Below, piece by piece: positions 1-10,963 of a stretch of 64,000 nucleotides of DNA. The first letter of the stretch is position 1. Each line of letters starts with the position of its first letter. The notes under the pieces were generated by a model. It did not search any database, was not told the origin of the DNA, and was given only the letters and a program-made list of their open reading frames with translations. Source of the DNA: Siphonodentalium dalli (taxonomy: Eukaryota > Mollusca > Scaphopoda > Gadilida > Siphonodentaliidae); contig CP136066.1 of assembly GCA_032622095.1 (NCBI GenBank), forward strand, positions 202,886,978 through 202,950,977, written 5' to 3'. The position numbers and the translations under genes were made by a program.

Positions 1-380
1 AACACCACAAGGAATTATCCGCGCTAGATTTTGAAGAACGGTATTAACTAAAAGTTAAGATTGTAATTTGGCTGCAGAAACGAAACGAAACGAATTTTGA
101 AACACAATGATTGTATTCACTAATATTTTCCTGTTGGTATATGGTCTACTATAGTATATGCAATCATTTATTTGAAATAATAAGTATCACTTAGAGAATA
201 ATTCTTACTGATAATTAGAAATATCTTTATTTTGTATCACTTTAATATTAAATAATGGCCCTGAAAATTGTCTGTTTGTCAGTTTAATGTTCACTAATTA
301 TAGCTAGGCTGTTAGATAAAGTATGATATTGCTTCATTTGTCCGGGGTAGTGTATTGTCATACTGTCATAATAAACTTCA
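1..380. other. unannotated AT-rich flank
   Basis: No coding or repeat structure was recognised before the satellite starts. Confidence 0.4.
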
Positions 381-2735
381 AGTAATAAGGTAACTACTCG
401 TCAATGATGCTTGAATACATAAATGATTAATAAGGTAACAACTACCCGTCAATGATCGACGTCTTAATATAGAAAGGTTTTATAAGGTAACTAACTACAC
501 GGCAATGGTACTTATTATAGAAGGTTAATAATTTAACTTCTTGTCAATGATGCTTTAATATAGAAAGGGTTAATAAGGTAACTACCCGTCAATAATGCTT
601 TAGTGTATAAATGGTTACTAAGGTAACTACATGTCAATGATGCTTTAATAAAGAAAAAAGGGTTAATAAGATAAAGTTCTACACGTCAATGATGCTTAAA
701 TATAGAAAGGGCTAATAGGGTAACTACACGCCAATGATGTTTTAATATAGAAAGGGTTAATATGGTAATTGCACGCCAATGGTGCTTTAATATAGAAAGG
801 GTTAATATGGTAACTACCGTCCATGATGCTTTAATATAGAACTGGCTACTATGATAACTACATGTCAATGATGCTTTATTGTAGAAAGGGTTAATAATGT
901 AACTAATCACCAATGATACTCATTATAAAAAGGGTTAATAAGGTAACTACCTGTCAATTATTGCTTCAACGTAGAAAGGGTTAATAAGGTAATTACACGC
1001 CAATGGTGCTTTAATATAGAAAGGGTTAATATGGTAACTATCAGTCAATGATGCTTTAATATAGAAAGTGTTATAATATGGTAACTGCACGTCAATGATG
1101 CTTTGATACAAAAATGATTAATAAGGAAGGTAATTACCCGTCAATGGCGCTTTAATATAGAAATGGTTTATAATGTAACTACTCACCAATGATACTTAGT
1201 ATAGAAAGGGTTGTTTAATGTAACTACCTGTCAATTAATGCTTTAATATAGAAAGGGTTAATAAGGTAACTACACGCCAATGATACTTAGTATAGAAAGG
1301 ATTAGTAAGGTAACTACACGCAATGATACTTTAGTATATAGAGGGTTAATTAGGCAACTACCCGTCAACGATGCTTTAATATAGAAAGGGTTAACATGGT
1401 AACTACACGTCAATGATATTTTAATGAAGAAAGGGCTAATAAGGTAACTACATGTCAATGCTGCTTTAATACAGAAATGGTTAATAAGGTAACTTCACGT
1501 CAATGATGCTTTAATATTGAAAGGGTTAATAATGTAACAACTCACCAATGATACTTAGTATAGAACGGGTTAATAAGATAACTACCCAGCAATAATGATG
1601 CTTTAATATAGAAAGGGTTATAATAAGGTAACTACAAGTCAATGATGCTTTAATACATAAATGGTTAATAAGGTAACTACCCGCCAATGGCGCTTTAATA
1701 TAGAAAGGGTTAATAATGCAACTACTCACCAATGATACTTAGTATAGAAAGGGTTGTTTAATGTAACTACCTGTCAATTAATGCTTTAATATAGAAAGGG
1801 TTAATAAGGTAACTATACGCCAATGATACTTAGTATAGAAAGGGTTAGTAAGGTAACTACACGACAATGATACTTTAGTATATAGAGGGTTAATTAGGCA
1901 ACTACCCGACAACGATGCTTTAATATAGAAAGGGTTAACATGGTAACTACACGTCAATGATATTTTAATAAAGAAATGGCTAATAAGGTAACTACATGTC
2001 AATGCTGCTTTAATACAGAAATGGTTAATAAGGTAACTTCACGTCAATGATGCTTTAATATAGAAAGGGTTAATAATGTAACAACTCACCAATGATACTT
2101 AGTATAGAACGGGTTAATAAGATAACTACCCAGCAATAATGATGCTTTAATATAGAAAGGGTTAAAATACGGTAACTACAAGTCAATGATGCTTTAATAC
2201 ATAAATGGTTAATAAGGTAACTACCCGCCAATGGCGCTTTAATATAGAAAGGGTTAATAATGCAACTACTCACCAATGATACTTAGTATAGAAAGGGTTA
2301 ATAAGGTAACTACCTGTCAATTAATGCTTTAATATAGAAAGGGTTAATAACGTAACTACACGCCAACGGTACTTAGTATAGAAAGGGTTAATAAGGTAAC
2401 TATATACGACAATGATACTTTGGTATATACAGAGTTAAGGAGCCAACTACCCGTCAATGATGCTATACTATAGAAAGGGTTAACATTGTAACTACACATC
2501 AATGATATTTTAATATAGAAAGGGTTAATAAGGTAACTTCACATCAATGGTGCGTTAATATAGAAAGGGTTAATAATGTAACTACTCACCAATGTTACTT
2601 AGTATAGAAAGGGTTAATAAGGTAACTAACTACCTGTCAATTAATGATTTAATATAGAATGGTTAATAAGGTAACTACACGCCAATGATGCTGTAATATA
2701 GAAAGGGTTAATAATGTGACTTCGATGCAGATTGT
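381..2735. repeat. 45-bp satellite array with higher-order structure
   Basis: About fifty diverged tandem copies of a roughly 45-bp unit, recognisable by TATAGAAAGGGTTAATAAGG followed by TAACTAC and GTCAATGATGCTTTAA. Monomers vary (GTCAATGATG against CCAATGATACTTAG), and the variants recur in order: the block from about 1198 repeats from about 1741, so a higher-order unit of about 12 monomers (543-544 bp) is present at least twice. Short open frames in the array (for example 1526-1732 and 2070-2276) are 544 bp apart and are simply copies of the repeat. I see no gene here. Confidence 0.95.
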
Positions 2736-2764
2736 ACAGTTTATCAAAATAGCACAGGTGTATA

Positions 2765-3078
2765 TATCCGGGTGAACACTGTAGTAAATACCTGGGCGAA
2801 ACCCTGGTGTAAATACCTGGGTGTAAATACTCCGGATAACCTGGGTCTAAATACCCGGGTGTGGCAGCGTCTTCTAAATTATATCCGTAAAAACCCGGGT
2901 AAACTGGGGTTTATACCTAACATATATCGAACACACCTGGGTAAATCTATATAAATCCCTGATTTACCTGGGTGTAACCTGGGTGTGACCTGGGTGTGAC
3001 CTGGGTGGAACCAGGGTAAAACCTATATGTACCGGGGTATACCTAGGTAAACACCAAGATTTACCCAGGTACATTTTT
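2765..3078. repeat. degenerate CCTGGGTGTAAATA minisatellite
   Basis: Irregular tandem copies of an 11-15 bp motif around CCTGGGTGTAAATAC, tightening to CCTGGGTGTGA repeats near 2960-3005 and ending with reverse-complement versions (TTTACCCAGGTA). It adjoins the 45-bp satellite. A 60-codon open frame inside is a by-product of the repeat. Confidence 0.85.
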
Positions 3079-3084
3079 ATATGG

Positions 3085-4388
3085 GCTAGCTAATATTTTG
3101 GGATGGAGAGATGCTAGTGTTTAGTCCGAGACCGCGCGCATAGCCTTCTTATGACACGAGTTACGCCCAGGATCTGTGGCGGGAATCTGTGGTGTATTTT
3201 ACTCGATTTACCTAACAAAGCAATACATGATGCTATATACGTCGGAAAGAGTGACATCTTATGGTCAGAATGGTGTATAATAATCTAACTTTAATGTTAA
3301 ATTACACATAGAATATTCCGGTTGATTGCCACAAACATCTTTGTTTTTTCTGTTTGTTTACTTAACTGAAAGCCGAAGAACTTCGGCATTGTCCGGTGTT
3401 TGTTCTGAGTATTCTAGTTTCCGTTTCTATATATAGCGCGGGGTTTTCCGACAAAATGGCGAAAACCGATCGCCGCAAAGTCCAGTTTCCAATGTGCTTT
3501 GAGAACAATTCCCGCACTAAAAACTTAATGACATAATGGAGGATCAGAAAGGTAGTTTTGTTGACAATTTTCGCAAGCAACTTGTCAAAATTGGAGCAAA
3601 TTAGAACTCTTGTGTCTGACTTGCCATGCGTGTGATTTTCATCCATGTGCATTTTGACTTTTGTGTTGATAAAATAATCGGAGAACCGAATCACACAGTT
3701 TCGAAATATAGTTCTTCCGTTTTAGTGGGACTTTTCAAACTTAAGGTTAAAAATTTATACAAATTTTGTTTGATTTTTTGTGTGCTTAACAAGAGCAGTA
3801 TATTTCTCTGTTCGCTTAGTATATATCTTAATTTCGCTGAAGTCCACCAAATGTGGGAAATGGAGCACCATATTATTTATTCTAATGCTCGTTGTGTATA
3901 CACTGTTTTAAACTTTGAGAGGGTTGTAATTCCCCGTAATTTATTTAATGTATTACATTTATATCTTCAATGTTTAATTAATCCATTTATTTTTTATTTA
4001 TTGACACACATAATTACGATTACAATGGAGAATTCATCGTAATTTGCGTTGTCAGTCGAAAATCTACGGAATATTTTCAACGGAAAATGCCGAACACAGT
4101 TCGCGAGGTCAACTGAGTTCGCATACTTTTAAAAATTTGTAAACATTGCGGTAAATGTCTCTTTTCGCATTAAATTACCGCTTTCAATTCACAACTGATG
4201 TGGGGTTCAGATCAAATAGCATGTCTTCTGCGGAAAATATCTTTTATTGTCGCAATTGTGATATTTTATTTCATATAATTGTGGTTTTATTTGAGCGGGT
4301 CATTAACGCTTAACTCGTGTCATAAGAAGGCTATGCGCGCGGTCTCGGACTAAACACTAGCATCTCTCCATCCCAAAATCTTAGCTAG
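3085..4388. mobile_element. 1.3-kb element with ~78-bp terminal inverted repeats
   Basis: The left end (3085-3163) reappears almost exactly as its reverse complement at 4311-4388; both contain GGGATGGAGAGATGCTAGTG and GCGCGCATAGCCTTCTTATG. The interior has open frames on both strands (3362-3694 -, 3626-4042 +) that I do not recognise. The outer sequence to the right (4389-4412) matches the outer arm of the small foldback at 34279-34384, so the two belong to one family. It is probably a non-autonomous DNA transposon; the superfamily is not determinable from the ends. Confidence 0.8.
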
Positions 4389-4458
4389 TTTTAGTACGAG
4401 AAGACTTGGACTAATAAGGTCGAAGCAATCACGACCGTTTCGCTCCACTCTAAGCAGC

Positions 4459-4815
4459 GTGGCCATGCTAGCTCCCCAGGAAGTTCCCATCAGCCGTCTG
4501 AGGAGATTAACTCGTTGCATGGCCCTCTTGGCTGTCTGCTTAACATGGGTTTTTCGTCATTGCCGATTTTTTGTCGACCGTCTTCATTTCCGTGGCCATA
4601 TTGGGTGCTCACTTGGCTACGACATGGACACATACAAATCTGACAAATCAGTTCGCTCTATCAACAGCCGAGTGGTCGAACAAGCCAACAGCGGACTGAG
4701 ACGTATACAAACTCAACTAACATATATGCCACCTAAAATATTAATGGTACACGCAGCCGTATTTCTTGCGCTTCGAAACAGGAGGAAGGGTGCATCGATA
4801 AAAAAGTTACCATAG
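4459..4815 (+). pseudogene. KDZ-type transposase C-terminal relic
   Basis: An open frame of 118 codons. Its second half reads DRLHFRGHIG, then INSRVVEQANSGLRRIQTQL, then YM and FLALRN. From memory this is the C-terminal pattern of Kyakuja-Dileera-Zisupton (CxC/KDZ) transposases: DxxHFxxH, then an EQxNSxLxxI helix, then YM and a terminal LFLxxRN. The N-terminal catalytic part is absent and the first ~40 codons do not resemble the family, so this is a truncated relic. It lies just right of the 1.3-kb TIR element and an inverted second copy follows. Confidence 0.6.
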
Positions 4816-4837
4816 TAGTAGTTCACTCTTGCATATA

Positions 4838-4952
4838 TGTACGCCAGTTGAGTTTGTATGCGCCTAAGACCGCTATTGACATGTTCCACCAGCTGCATTG
4901 CTGTTTTAACACATGTCTCTATAATAGTGGCGTCAGCTTCGTAAGTTCTCAT
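4838..4952 (-). pseudogene. inverted second copy of the KDZ relic
   Basis: The minus strand reads LVEHVNSGLRRIQTQLAY, a diverged copy of the segment at 4672-4732 in opposite orientation. The two form an imperfect palindrome with a loop of about 105 bp. This shows an inverted duplication of the transposase 3' end. Confidence 0.6.
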
Positions 4953-5267
4953 ATATCCTTTTCAAAATGAGCACCGGAAATGCAATCGGTCGACAGAAAA
5001 CTTTGCATGTTCAAATCTGGCCGAATCAGGTAGCAGCGCGTATAAGTGTAATTTGCACGAATTGTCATATATTATCTTTCGTCTCATTTCGTTATCAAAG
5101 TGTCTCATTAGGATATCAAGAGCTGTCAGGTGCATCAAGATGTCATGCGGTCAGAACATCTCTAATATTCCAGGAGTTGTTAATTCTTTATGAGTATCAC
5201 ATATATAATTATTTAGTGTTATTTAAATAAAATATTATTATTGTAAAATCTTCTGTTGTTTATGGAA

Positions 5268-5445
5268 AAAAGTATTTTCAAATGACCACGCGCAGGTGAC
5301 CACCGTTCTCGCACCATTAGTGTCCCAAACAGGCGGTGCAAACATTATTGTTGGCGAACGCTCATTGGTGCGCCGCGTATTTGGGACACGCCCATTGGTG
5401 CTCGACTGGTGGTGTTCTGCGCGTGGTCATTTGAAAAGACTCTCT
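5268..5445. mobile_element. foldback MITE
   Basis: The arms at about 5268-5337 and 5378-5443 are imperfect inverted repeats, with TTTTCAAATGACCACGCGCA at the left end and its complement at the right. There is no coding capacity. Confidence 0.75.
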
Positions 5446-5454
5446 GTCAAAACC

Positions 5455-5655
5455 ACCGCCTGTTTGTACTGACCCCATTAACACACTGCGCGTAATTAAT
5501 TATTTAATTATATTGACGCCCCTTTGTGTTACTCAATGCCCTAAGCAGCGTATCGCCTGTTTGTACTGATCCACTATACATACTGCGCGTAATAAATCTC
5601 TATTCATTGATCGACGCCCCTCTGTCTTATTCACTGCACTAAGTAGCGTAACGCG
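5455..5655. repeat. ~100-bp tandem duplication
   Basis: Two diverged copies beginning CGCCTGTTTGTACTGA and ending CTAAG(C/T)AGCGTA, each with ACTGCGCGTAAT and GACGCCCCT inside, lie head to tail at about 5458-5550 and 5551-5652. They follow the preceding foldback directly. Confidence 0.75.
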
Positions 5656-6194
5656 TGTATGAGCCACTTTGGAATAATTACATATATGGATTAACATGAA
5701 CTTATCGCCGTTGAATGTGAATAGATATGTCCGAAACAACACGGACTGGTCCCACTTTGAAGCGCCCATGCGATTTGTCTGTTATGAGTTGCGTGTACTT
5801 AACAATGGGATAATCATTGAACTATTCCTTCGCCAGCGTTGGGAATTGGTCTGATTTACAAAAAAATCAGGGAACGATTGCAACAATGGGATTGTGCTCT
5901 AAAGCATGTTCAATGTCGGCCAGCCCACGGGTTTTACACTGCATGCCGTGATCAACACGCGCGCAACGGCGATATCTAGCTAATCACAATGTCACATCTG
6001 GTCAAGTGGTCCTTCTAATATGCTATGATGCTGGTCAGGGAGCAAATTAACTGATATCGCATCGCAATTTGCTACCCAAATTTGGATAATAGCTATGCAA
6101 TTTGGTATGAATTTGATATGATTTTAGAACAATGCGATCTAATCATTTCAATGGAAGGTTATTTGCTAATAAAAATTTCAAAAGTAATTTGCTC

Positions 6195-6600
6195 CCTGAT
6201 ACTGGTGGGTCCTGCTGAATTAATTTTTATGCTGTTAGGGCAAACTGATGCTGTTAAGAAAAAGTACCGTTATGTTTTCTAACGTTGTCATATTTGCGGT
6301 GTTTGGCTAATCCGAGGGATTTGAGAAAAACCCAGTGTCTATATGAAACATTCAAGAACATATATATTTTTTTGAAAAAACTGAATAATGGCTGCACTGG
6401 TGTTTTTAAAATGACACGAATAGCCATCTTGATTAAAGTCGGTTTTCGAATATTTGATATAAATAATCGCTTTTCCTTGATATGCTCAGATTATTCGAAA
6501 ACCGCAAAAATGACAACTTTAGAAAATTACTGTACTTTTTTATAACAGCATCAGTTTACCGTAACAGCATCATAGCAATTCAGCAGGACCGACCAGCATC
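6195..6600. mobile_element. TIR element around AT-rich interior
   Basis: The arms at about 6207-6262 and 6538-6595 are reverse complements; both include GTCCTGCTGAATT and AAACTGATGCTGTTA. The interior (6265-6535) has an unrecognised 86-codon open frame. A related piece, GCTATGATGCTGGTCAGG, lies at 6021. Confidence 0.65.
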
Positions 6601-6653
6601 ATAGCACATTTACAGGACCGCTTGACCTGGGGTGAATGTGTACAGTCGTGCTC

Positions 6654-6751
6654 TAATTCGGTCAGAGCATGCTAATAGTTCTTTACCAGAAATAATCTCG
6701 TCTTCGACTCGATTGATTCTGGTAAAAAAAACTATTCTTATGCTCTAACCC
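6654..6751. repeat. imperfect hairpin
   Basis: AGAGCATGCTAATAGTTCTT with TACCAGAA at the left pairs with TTCTGGTA and a copy of ACTATTCTTATGCTCT at the right, around a short loop. It is probably a small foldback element. Confidence 0.55.
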
Positions 6752-7019
6752 TTACTCAAAGTCAGTTGTTTTGCCGGCGATGTCACAGTACCCATCACCA
6801 ATTACTGGTATAATTCCAAAGAAATATAAAATCCCCCATCATGCTCTGAGTAACAATATCTATAACTAATACAGTTTGAATCAATGGATCCAGGTCTGCA
6901 TAAACATAATATGATACTAAATCCTATCCGATTCGTTTTTCTTAAATGTAATGTAAACTATATTCGCGTTATATCGATAAATATATCGGGAATCGAACAT
7001 AAGACAATGCCGACGGTGG

Positions 7020-7517
7020 CAAGCCTGCAAATAGTGTATCTGTCATTTGCAGAATGAGGTCCCCAGAGGGTGAATTTAGTGACGCTATCCCGCATGACGG
7101 GCCAGCGTCACCAAATTCACCCTCTGTGAACCTCAATCTGCTTAGGCTCCAACTGCTATAGAAGGCCTAAGATAAGATTGAATTTCCCCAGTTGAAGATG
7201 GTGATGTTCACCATTAGTCACCTCGATTATGCATTTTATCTTCTGTAAATTATGGGATATAGAAACTTCCCAGAAGGGAAACAATAACTAACATAATGTT
7301 AATTTGAGATTATAGATACTTCTAAGAATAATGGGGCCCCCAGAGGGTGTATTTACTGATACTAGCCCGCTGTGCGGGATAGCATTACTAAATTCACCAT
7401 CTGGTGACCTCATTCTGCAAATGACAGACACACTATTGGCAGTCTTGGATAGCATTACTAAATTCACCATCTGGTGACCTCATTCTGCAAATGACAGACA
7501 CACTATTTGCAGTCTTG
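7020..7517. mobile_element. family A: hAT-like double-hairpin MITE
   Basis: Ends are CAAGCCTGCAAATAGTG and its complement. The flanks GACGGTGG and GAAGGTGG form an 8-bp target duplication with one mismatch. Each end is itself a hairpin (AATGAGGTCCCCAGAGGGTG, a GC-rich loop, then the complement). At 7381-7512 the right end carries a 65-66 bp tandem duplication. No protein is encoded. The 8-bp duplication points to hAT; that is inference from target-site size. Confidence 0.8.
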
Positions 7518-7519
7518 GA

Positions 7520-8600
7520 AGGTGGTATAATATGACATGGCGTATCAATAACTTTATGAAGCAAAGGTCTGCGAAAAAGAGCTGTAAAAGGGGAATGCGA
7601 ACCGGTTAGACCGCGGTCTGTGTGTCGGACAGACCTCATACTAGTACTTCATAAAAAACTAACCGCAGACACAGACATGTTCCAATGGAGTGTGGACTGA
7701 GTACATATACGTGAGTGTATATACTGAGTGTTTGTATTTTTAAATGAAGTCCTTGGTATTAAAAGAATCTGCAAAATGCATACATTTTCAGTGTTGGCTG
7801 AGACGCTTGATAACCGTATACACTGTATATACGACAGAATTGCGCGCTCTGTTGCTTACGACAGAAAATATAGTTCCCCAATTTGCCTCTTTGTTTTTGT
7901 ATCTATTTACGTGCGCTCGCGCAACAGTATGGCGATCAGTCAGATTCGTATGTACGTACGTTGGTGTCACCCTACCGATTTCACTACATGACGTCACCCT
8001 TACGCAGTACATGCCGGCGACGTTACGGAGTAGATTATAGAGTTGACGCCCTTGGCACTGACTTCCGTTACTAGCTCGTTGCTATATAAACAAACCAGCG
8101 ATGTGGCTTTTGTCGAAAATTGACAGTCAGTACATTCGCCCTGTATACATGTACTTTCAGAAAATACAAAACACCACAACGTTATACCCCACCAATGTCA
8201 GTGTCTCGATATCATTTGGCCAAATTTCTTGACATGAAACCGCGACAGACACGGCGTGAAATACATCGCATCGAGTAAACAATTTCCCATTGTTTCAATT
8301 CAACTTCAAGATCGCGGTAAAATCAAAACCGCAATTTGTAAATGGTAAACATCTGAAAAAGACATCAGGTACATGCAGAAACTAATTGTTGTGCATATTT
8401 ATTTCTATTTGAGGTGGCAATTTTTCATGTTTATAAGTATTTTTAACGATAAGAGCGATGGTAATTGGGGGACTATATTTTATCTAGTGCATTAAATTTA
8501 AAATAAAAAGTCGTGAATTGGCTGAGTGTTTTCTATGGCCGCACATTTCGTTGATAATTACGAGCCATTTGTTTGTCTAAATAACATTTTTAAGTTCGAA
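7520..8600. other. gene-free stretch
   Basis: Overlapping short open frames at 7728-8074 on both strands lack any recognisable motif. A piece near 8169-8195 (AAAACACCACAACGTTATAC) resembles the end of the foldback at 8611. Nothing else is supportable. Confidence 0.35.
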
Positions 8601-8610
8601 GAGCATTAGA

Positions 8611-8783
8611 ATGGGGATAACAGTGTGGTGTTTTGTGATTTCGGAAAGGTACATGGCGAATATACTGTGGCAAATACCCGTTAATGGGCTCCGGCTCCGC
8701 CGTCGCCCATTAACTAAATTTGCCACAGTATATTCGCCATGTAACCTTCCGAAATCACAAAACACCACACTGTTATCCCCTAA
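8611..8783. mobile_element. palindromic foldback MITE
   Basis: Nearly perfect palindrome: GGGATAACAGTGTGGTGTTT on the left, its complement at 8761-8781, and a GC-rich centre near 8690-8710. The short minus-strand frame across it is an artefact of the palindrome. Confidence 0.85.
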
Positions 8784-8866
8784 ATAAAATTATCGAAGAT
8801 TGTAATTGTCTTTTTTTGCTAACATTAAATTAAATTAAATTAAATAAATTAAGTAAAATACAGTGA

Positions 8867-8891
8867 AATTTTTTTTTTTTTTTTTTTTTAT
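8867..8891. repeat. poly-T tract
   Basis: A run of about 22-24 T residues, preceded by (TTAAA)n-like sequence at 8826-8855. Confidence 0.9.
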
Positions 8892-9159
8892 TACATTTTT
8901 GCGCACGTTGGCATCTCTCTGAGTGCATTCTAGTTTCATTATTGCAATGAAGTTGGACACAAATCATGTTTGCATTGTCTGGCGTTGGTGTCATGCACAG
9001 CTTTTTTGAAATAGTATTAAACCCCTGAATCAATGTAAAGACGCGGCGTGGTCGTTTTGTTGGCGCGATGCCAAGTGATATGTAGCACGCGCCTATTCAT
9101 AATTAGTGAGAGATAACGAAATATGTAATGTTTTTAATGATATAATAGGGGTTTAATGT

Positions 9160-9275
9160 GATATATAGAGGATATGAAATGAGTGTTTCTCTCATATGAT
9201 ATTTATGAAAATTCTTGACGAGTTTCATAAATATCATACATGTATGAGAGAAACACGAATTACATATTCTATCCC
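9160..9275. repeat. foldback element
   Basis: GTGTTTCTCTCATATGATAT with TTATGAAA forms one arm; TTTCATAAATATCAT with GTATGAGAGAAACAC forms the other. Confidence 0.75.
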
Positions 9276-9338
9276 TAGCGAGCATCACTGAAATGAGAGT
9301 TACTTTATTCCCATTATGTACTCATATTGACTTATTAT

Positions 9339-9788
9339 TACTCAATCCGATCAGACGCTCCTAAATTACTATTTCTTTGGCTTCGGGGGGTTAAAATATT
9401 TTATTCGAGTCGAGGAACCCACCCATCAAACCTCAGAGTGATCAGATATCGATTTTTGAAGTTTGTTATTTCTCGAGATGTGTCATAATATGTGGCCCAG
9501 AAACACTTGGTCAAACGGAGGGTCTCGGACAAAATTGCGGATGAAGATGGATAACTATAAAATCAAGTGGTAATACGGTCAAATTCGTGATACTTTAGTG
9601 ATTATACGGCCATATTTTGTTGAACAAAATGTTGATAAATAACAAGTTTTGGGAAATTTGATATCATAGATGACAGTGACATTGTTGCAATAAATCTATT
9701 CTGATAACTATAAAGCGCATTTTGAAGAAATGTTATTGTTGTTGTATCTTGATGGTATGGTGACCGTCTGGTCGGACTGTGTACCTTT
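9339..9788 (+). mobile_element. family F MITE, copy 1
   Basis: The left end TACTCAATCCGATCAGACG and the right end (complement of GGTACACAGTCCGACCAGAC) are TIRs. Homologous copies lie at 40374-40817 (same orientation) and 50573-50970 (opposite). The interior shares ATTGCGGATGAAGATGGATA in all copies and encodes nothing recognisable. Confidence 0.8.
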
Positions 9789-10319
9789 GAAATAACACGA
9801 ATAAACCACTCACGACCAAATGTACGCTCTTAAAACATTTATAATGTGTTTTCATTGTGGCCCGCGCCAGTCAATGAAATAACGGGTATAGGTCGACTAC
9901 AGGCTTTGCGCCCAAACACACTCTCACCACAGGCTTATTTCAGAATCAAACGAACACAGATTATAATCTTAATACTTCAGCCGTTAGTCACGTTGGTCAC
10001 TCGGTTTAACCTAACACAACTAACACCGTACTAACCTTATAACACGGGGGCCGTCTTCATTTCAGCGCACCAACGACGTTGCCAGCTTCAACAAAACATC
10101 CATCTTAAAGGGACACATCAGGCACCATCCTGCCCCGTATTAAAGCTCGTGGGCTCTACCTCTATCAAACTTTGTCGCGGTCGGACATGATTCAGAAGTC
10201 ATATATGAACCTTTGTGGATATTTAGGTCCAATATGATTCTATTTGCACGAGGATATTTTTGGCTATAATTTTGGGCTTTAAACCGCCAGGCATGTGGCT
10301 TAAAAACCGCCAATTCTAA

Positions 10320-10673
10320 CCTATACTCAAAAGTGTTGAAAACGTCATTATCCCTGCGGACCACTGCTCTCGTTTTATGAAGAGTGCAATGAACTTGAAC
10401 AAACATTTCCGTCTGCCCTATAGTGGTCTCAAACTATCCAATAGGTTCCAGATCCTCAGACAGAGGAAAATCGACCAAATAAATTATATCCGTTTAACAT
10501 TTCCCGATCGTGCATCAATTACCAGCGATCAGCGGTTATTAGGCGGTCGATTTATATTGAATAATAAGAGACGCCCCGCGAAGCTGCAATCTGATGCCTT
10601 TGGAGGTGGAGGTTCCGATTCTGATTCGTTGGATGAACAATCGTCATCATTTCGAAACCATAGTGTTATTTAA
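10320..10673 (+). CDS. uncharacterised small open frame upstream of the protease gene
   Basis: Open from about 10320, with a possible start at 10377 (98 codons). The product would be basic in the middle (NNKRRPAKLQ), with a Gly/Ser/Asp-rich tail (GGGGSDSDSLDEQSSS) ending in NHSVI. I recognise no family. It ends about 200 bp before the first protease exon. It could be a last exon of an unseen gene, transposon-derived, or chance. The sequence just upstream shows no convincing splice acceptor. Confidence 0.22.
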   Translation, partial: PILKSVENVIIPADHCSRFMKSAMNLNKHFRLPYSGLKLSNRFQILRQRKIDQINYIRLTFPDRASITSDQRLLGGRFILNNKRRPAKLQSDAFGGGGSDSDSLDEQSSSFRNHSVI

Positions 10674-10801
10674 GTGGTTGAGATTGGCAACTTCACTTTA
10701 ATAATCCAAAGGGTAATCTGTGACCAGTTATTCTCTTCTCACGTAACTTTCAAACTATATTGTTTTATTTTTCTAGAAGCACAACTGACTGGACAAATTT
10801 A

Positions 10802-10810
10802 TATATAAAA
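10802..10810 (+). promoter_or_regulatory. candidate TATA box of the protease gene
   Basis: TATATAAAA lies 66-74 bp before the start codon at 10876, which would place a transcription start near 10832-10842 and leave a 5' UTR of about 35-45 bases. No other promoter element is clear. Confidence 0.5.
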
Positions 10811-10875
10811 CAGCATAACTTCAAGAACACGTCTACGGTTGTCGCTATAGAGAGAGGACAGTAACATATTGTAAA

Positions 10876-10963
10876 ATGGCCTGCCTCACAGGAACTGTCC
10901 ATTTTATTCTCTTCTTTGGATATCTACAGTTGTCGTCGGCGAGACTCATACTCGTAAAACCAG
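10876..10963 (+). CDS. protease exon 1: signal peptide
   Basis: ATG has a good context (A at -3, G at +4). It encodes MACLTG, then a hydrophobic core (FILFFGYL), then LSSA, a likely signal peptidase site near residue 22. The donor GTATGT leaves phase 1, matching exon 2. Intron 1 is about 10.6 kb. Confidence 0.92.

Noticed and set aside
686-2276. Several open frames of 60-75 codons on the minus strand
   Set aside because: All are translations of the 45-bp satellite; their similarity follows the repeat period.
3362-4042. Open frames of 110 and 138 codons inside the 1.3-kb TIR element
   Set aside because: They overlap on opposite strands, are AT-driven in composition and contain no recognisable motif.
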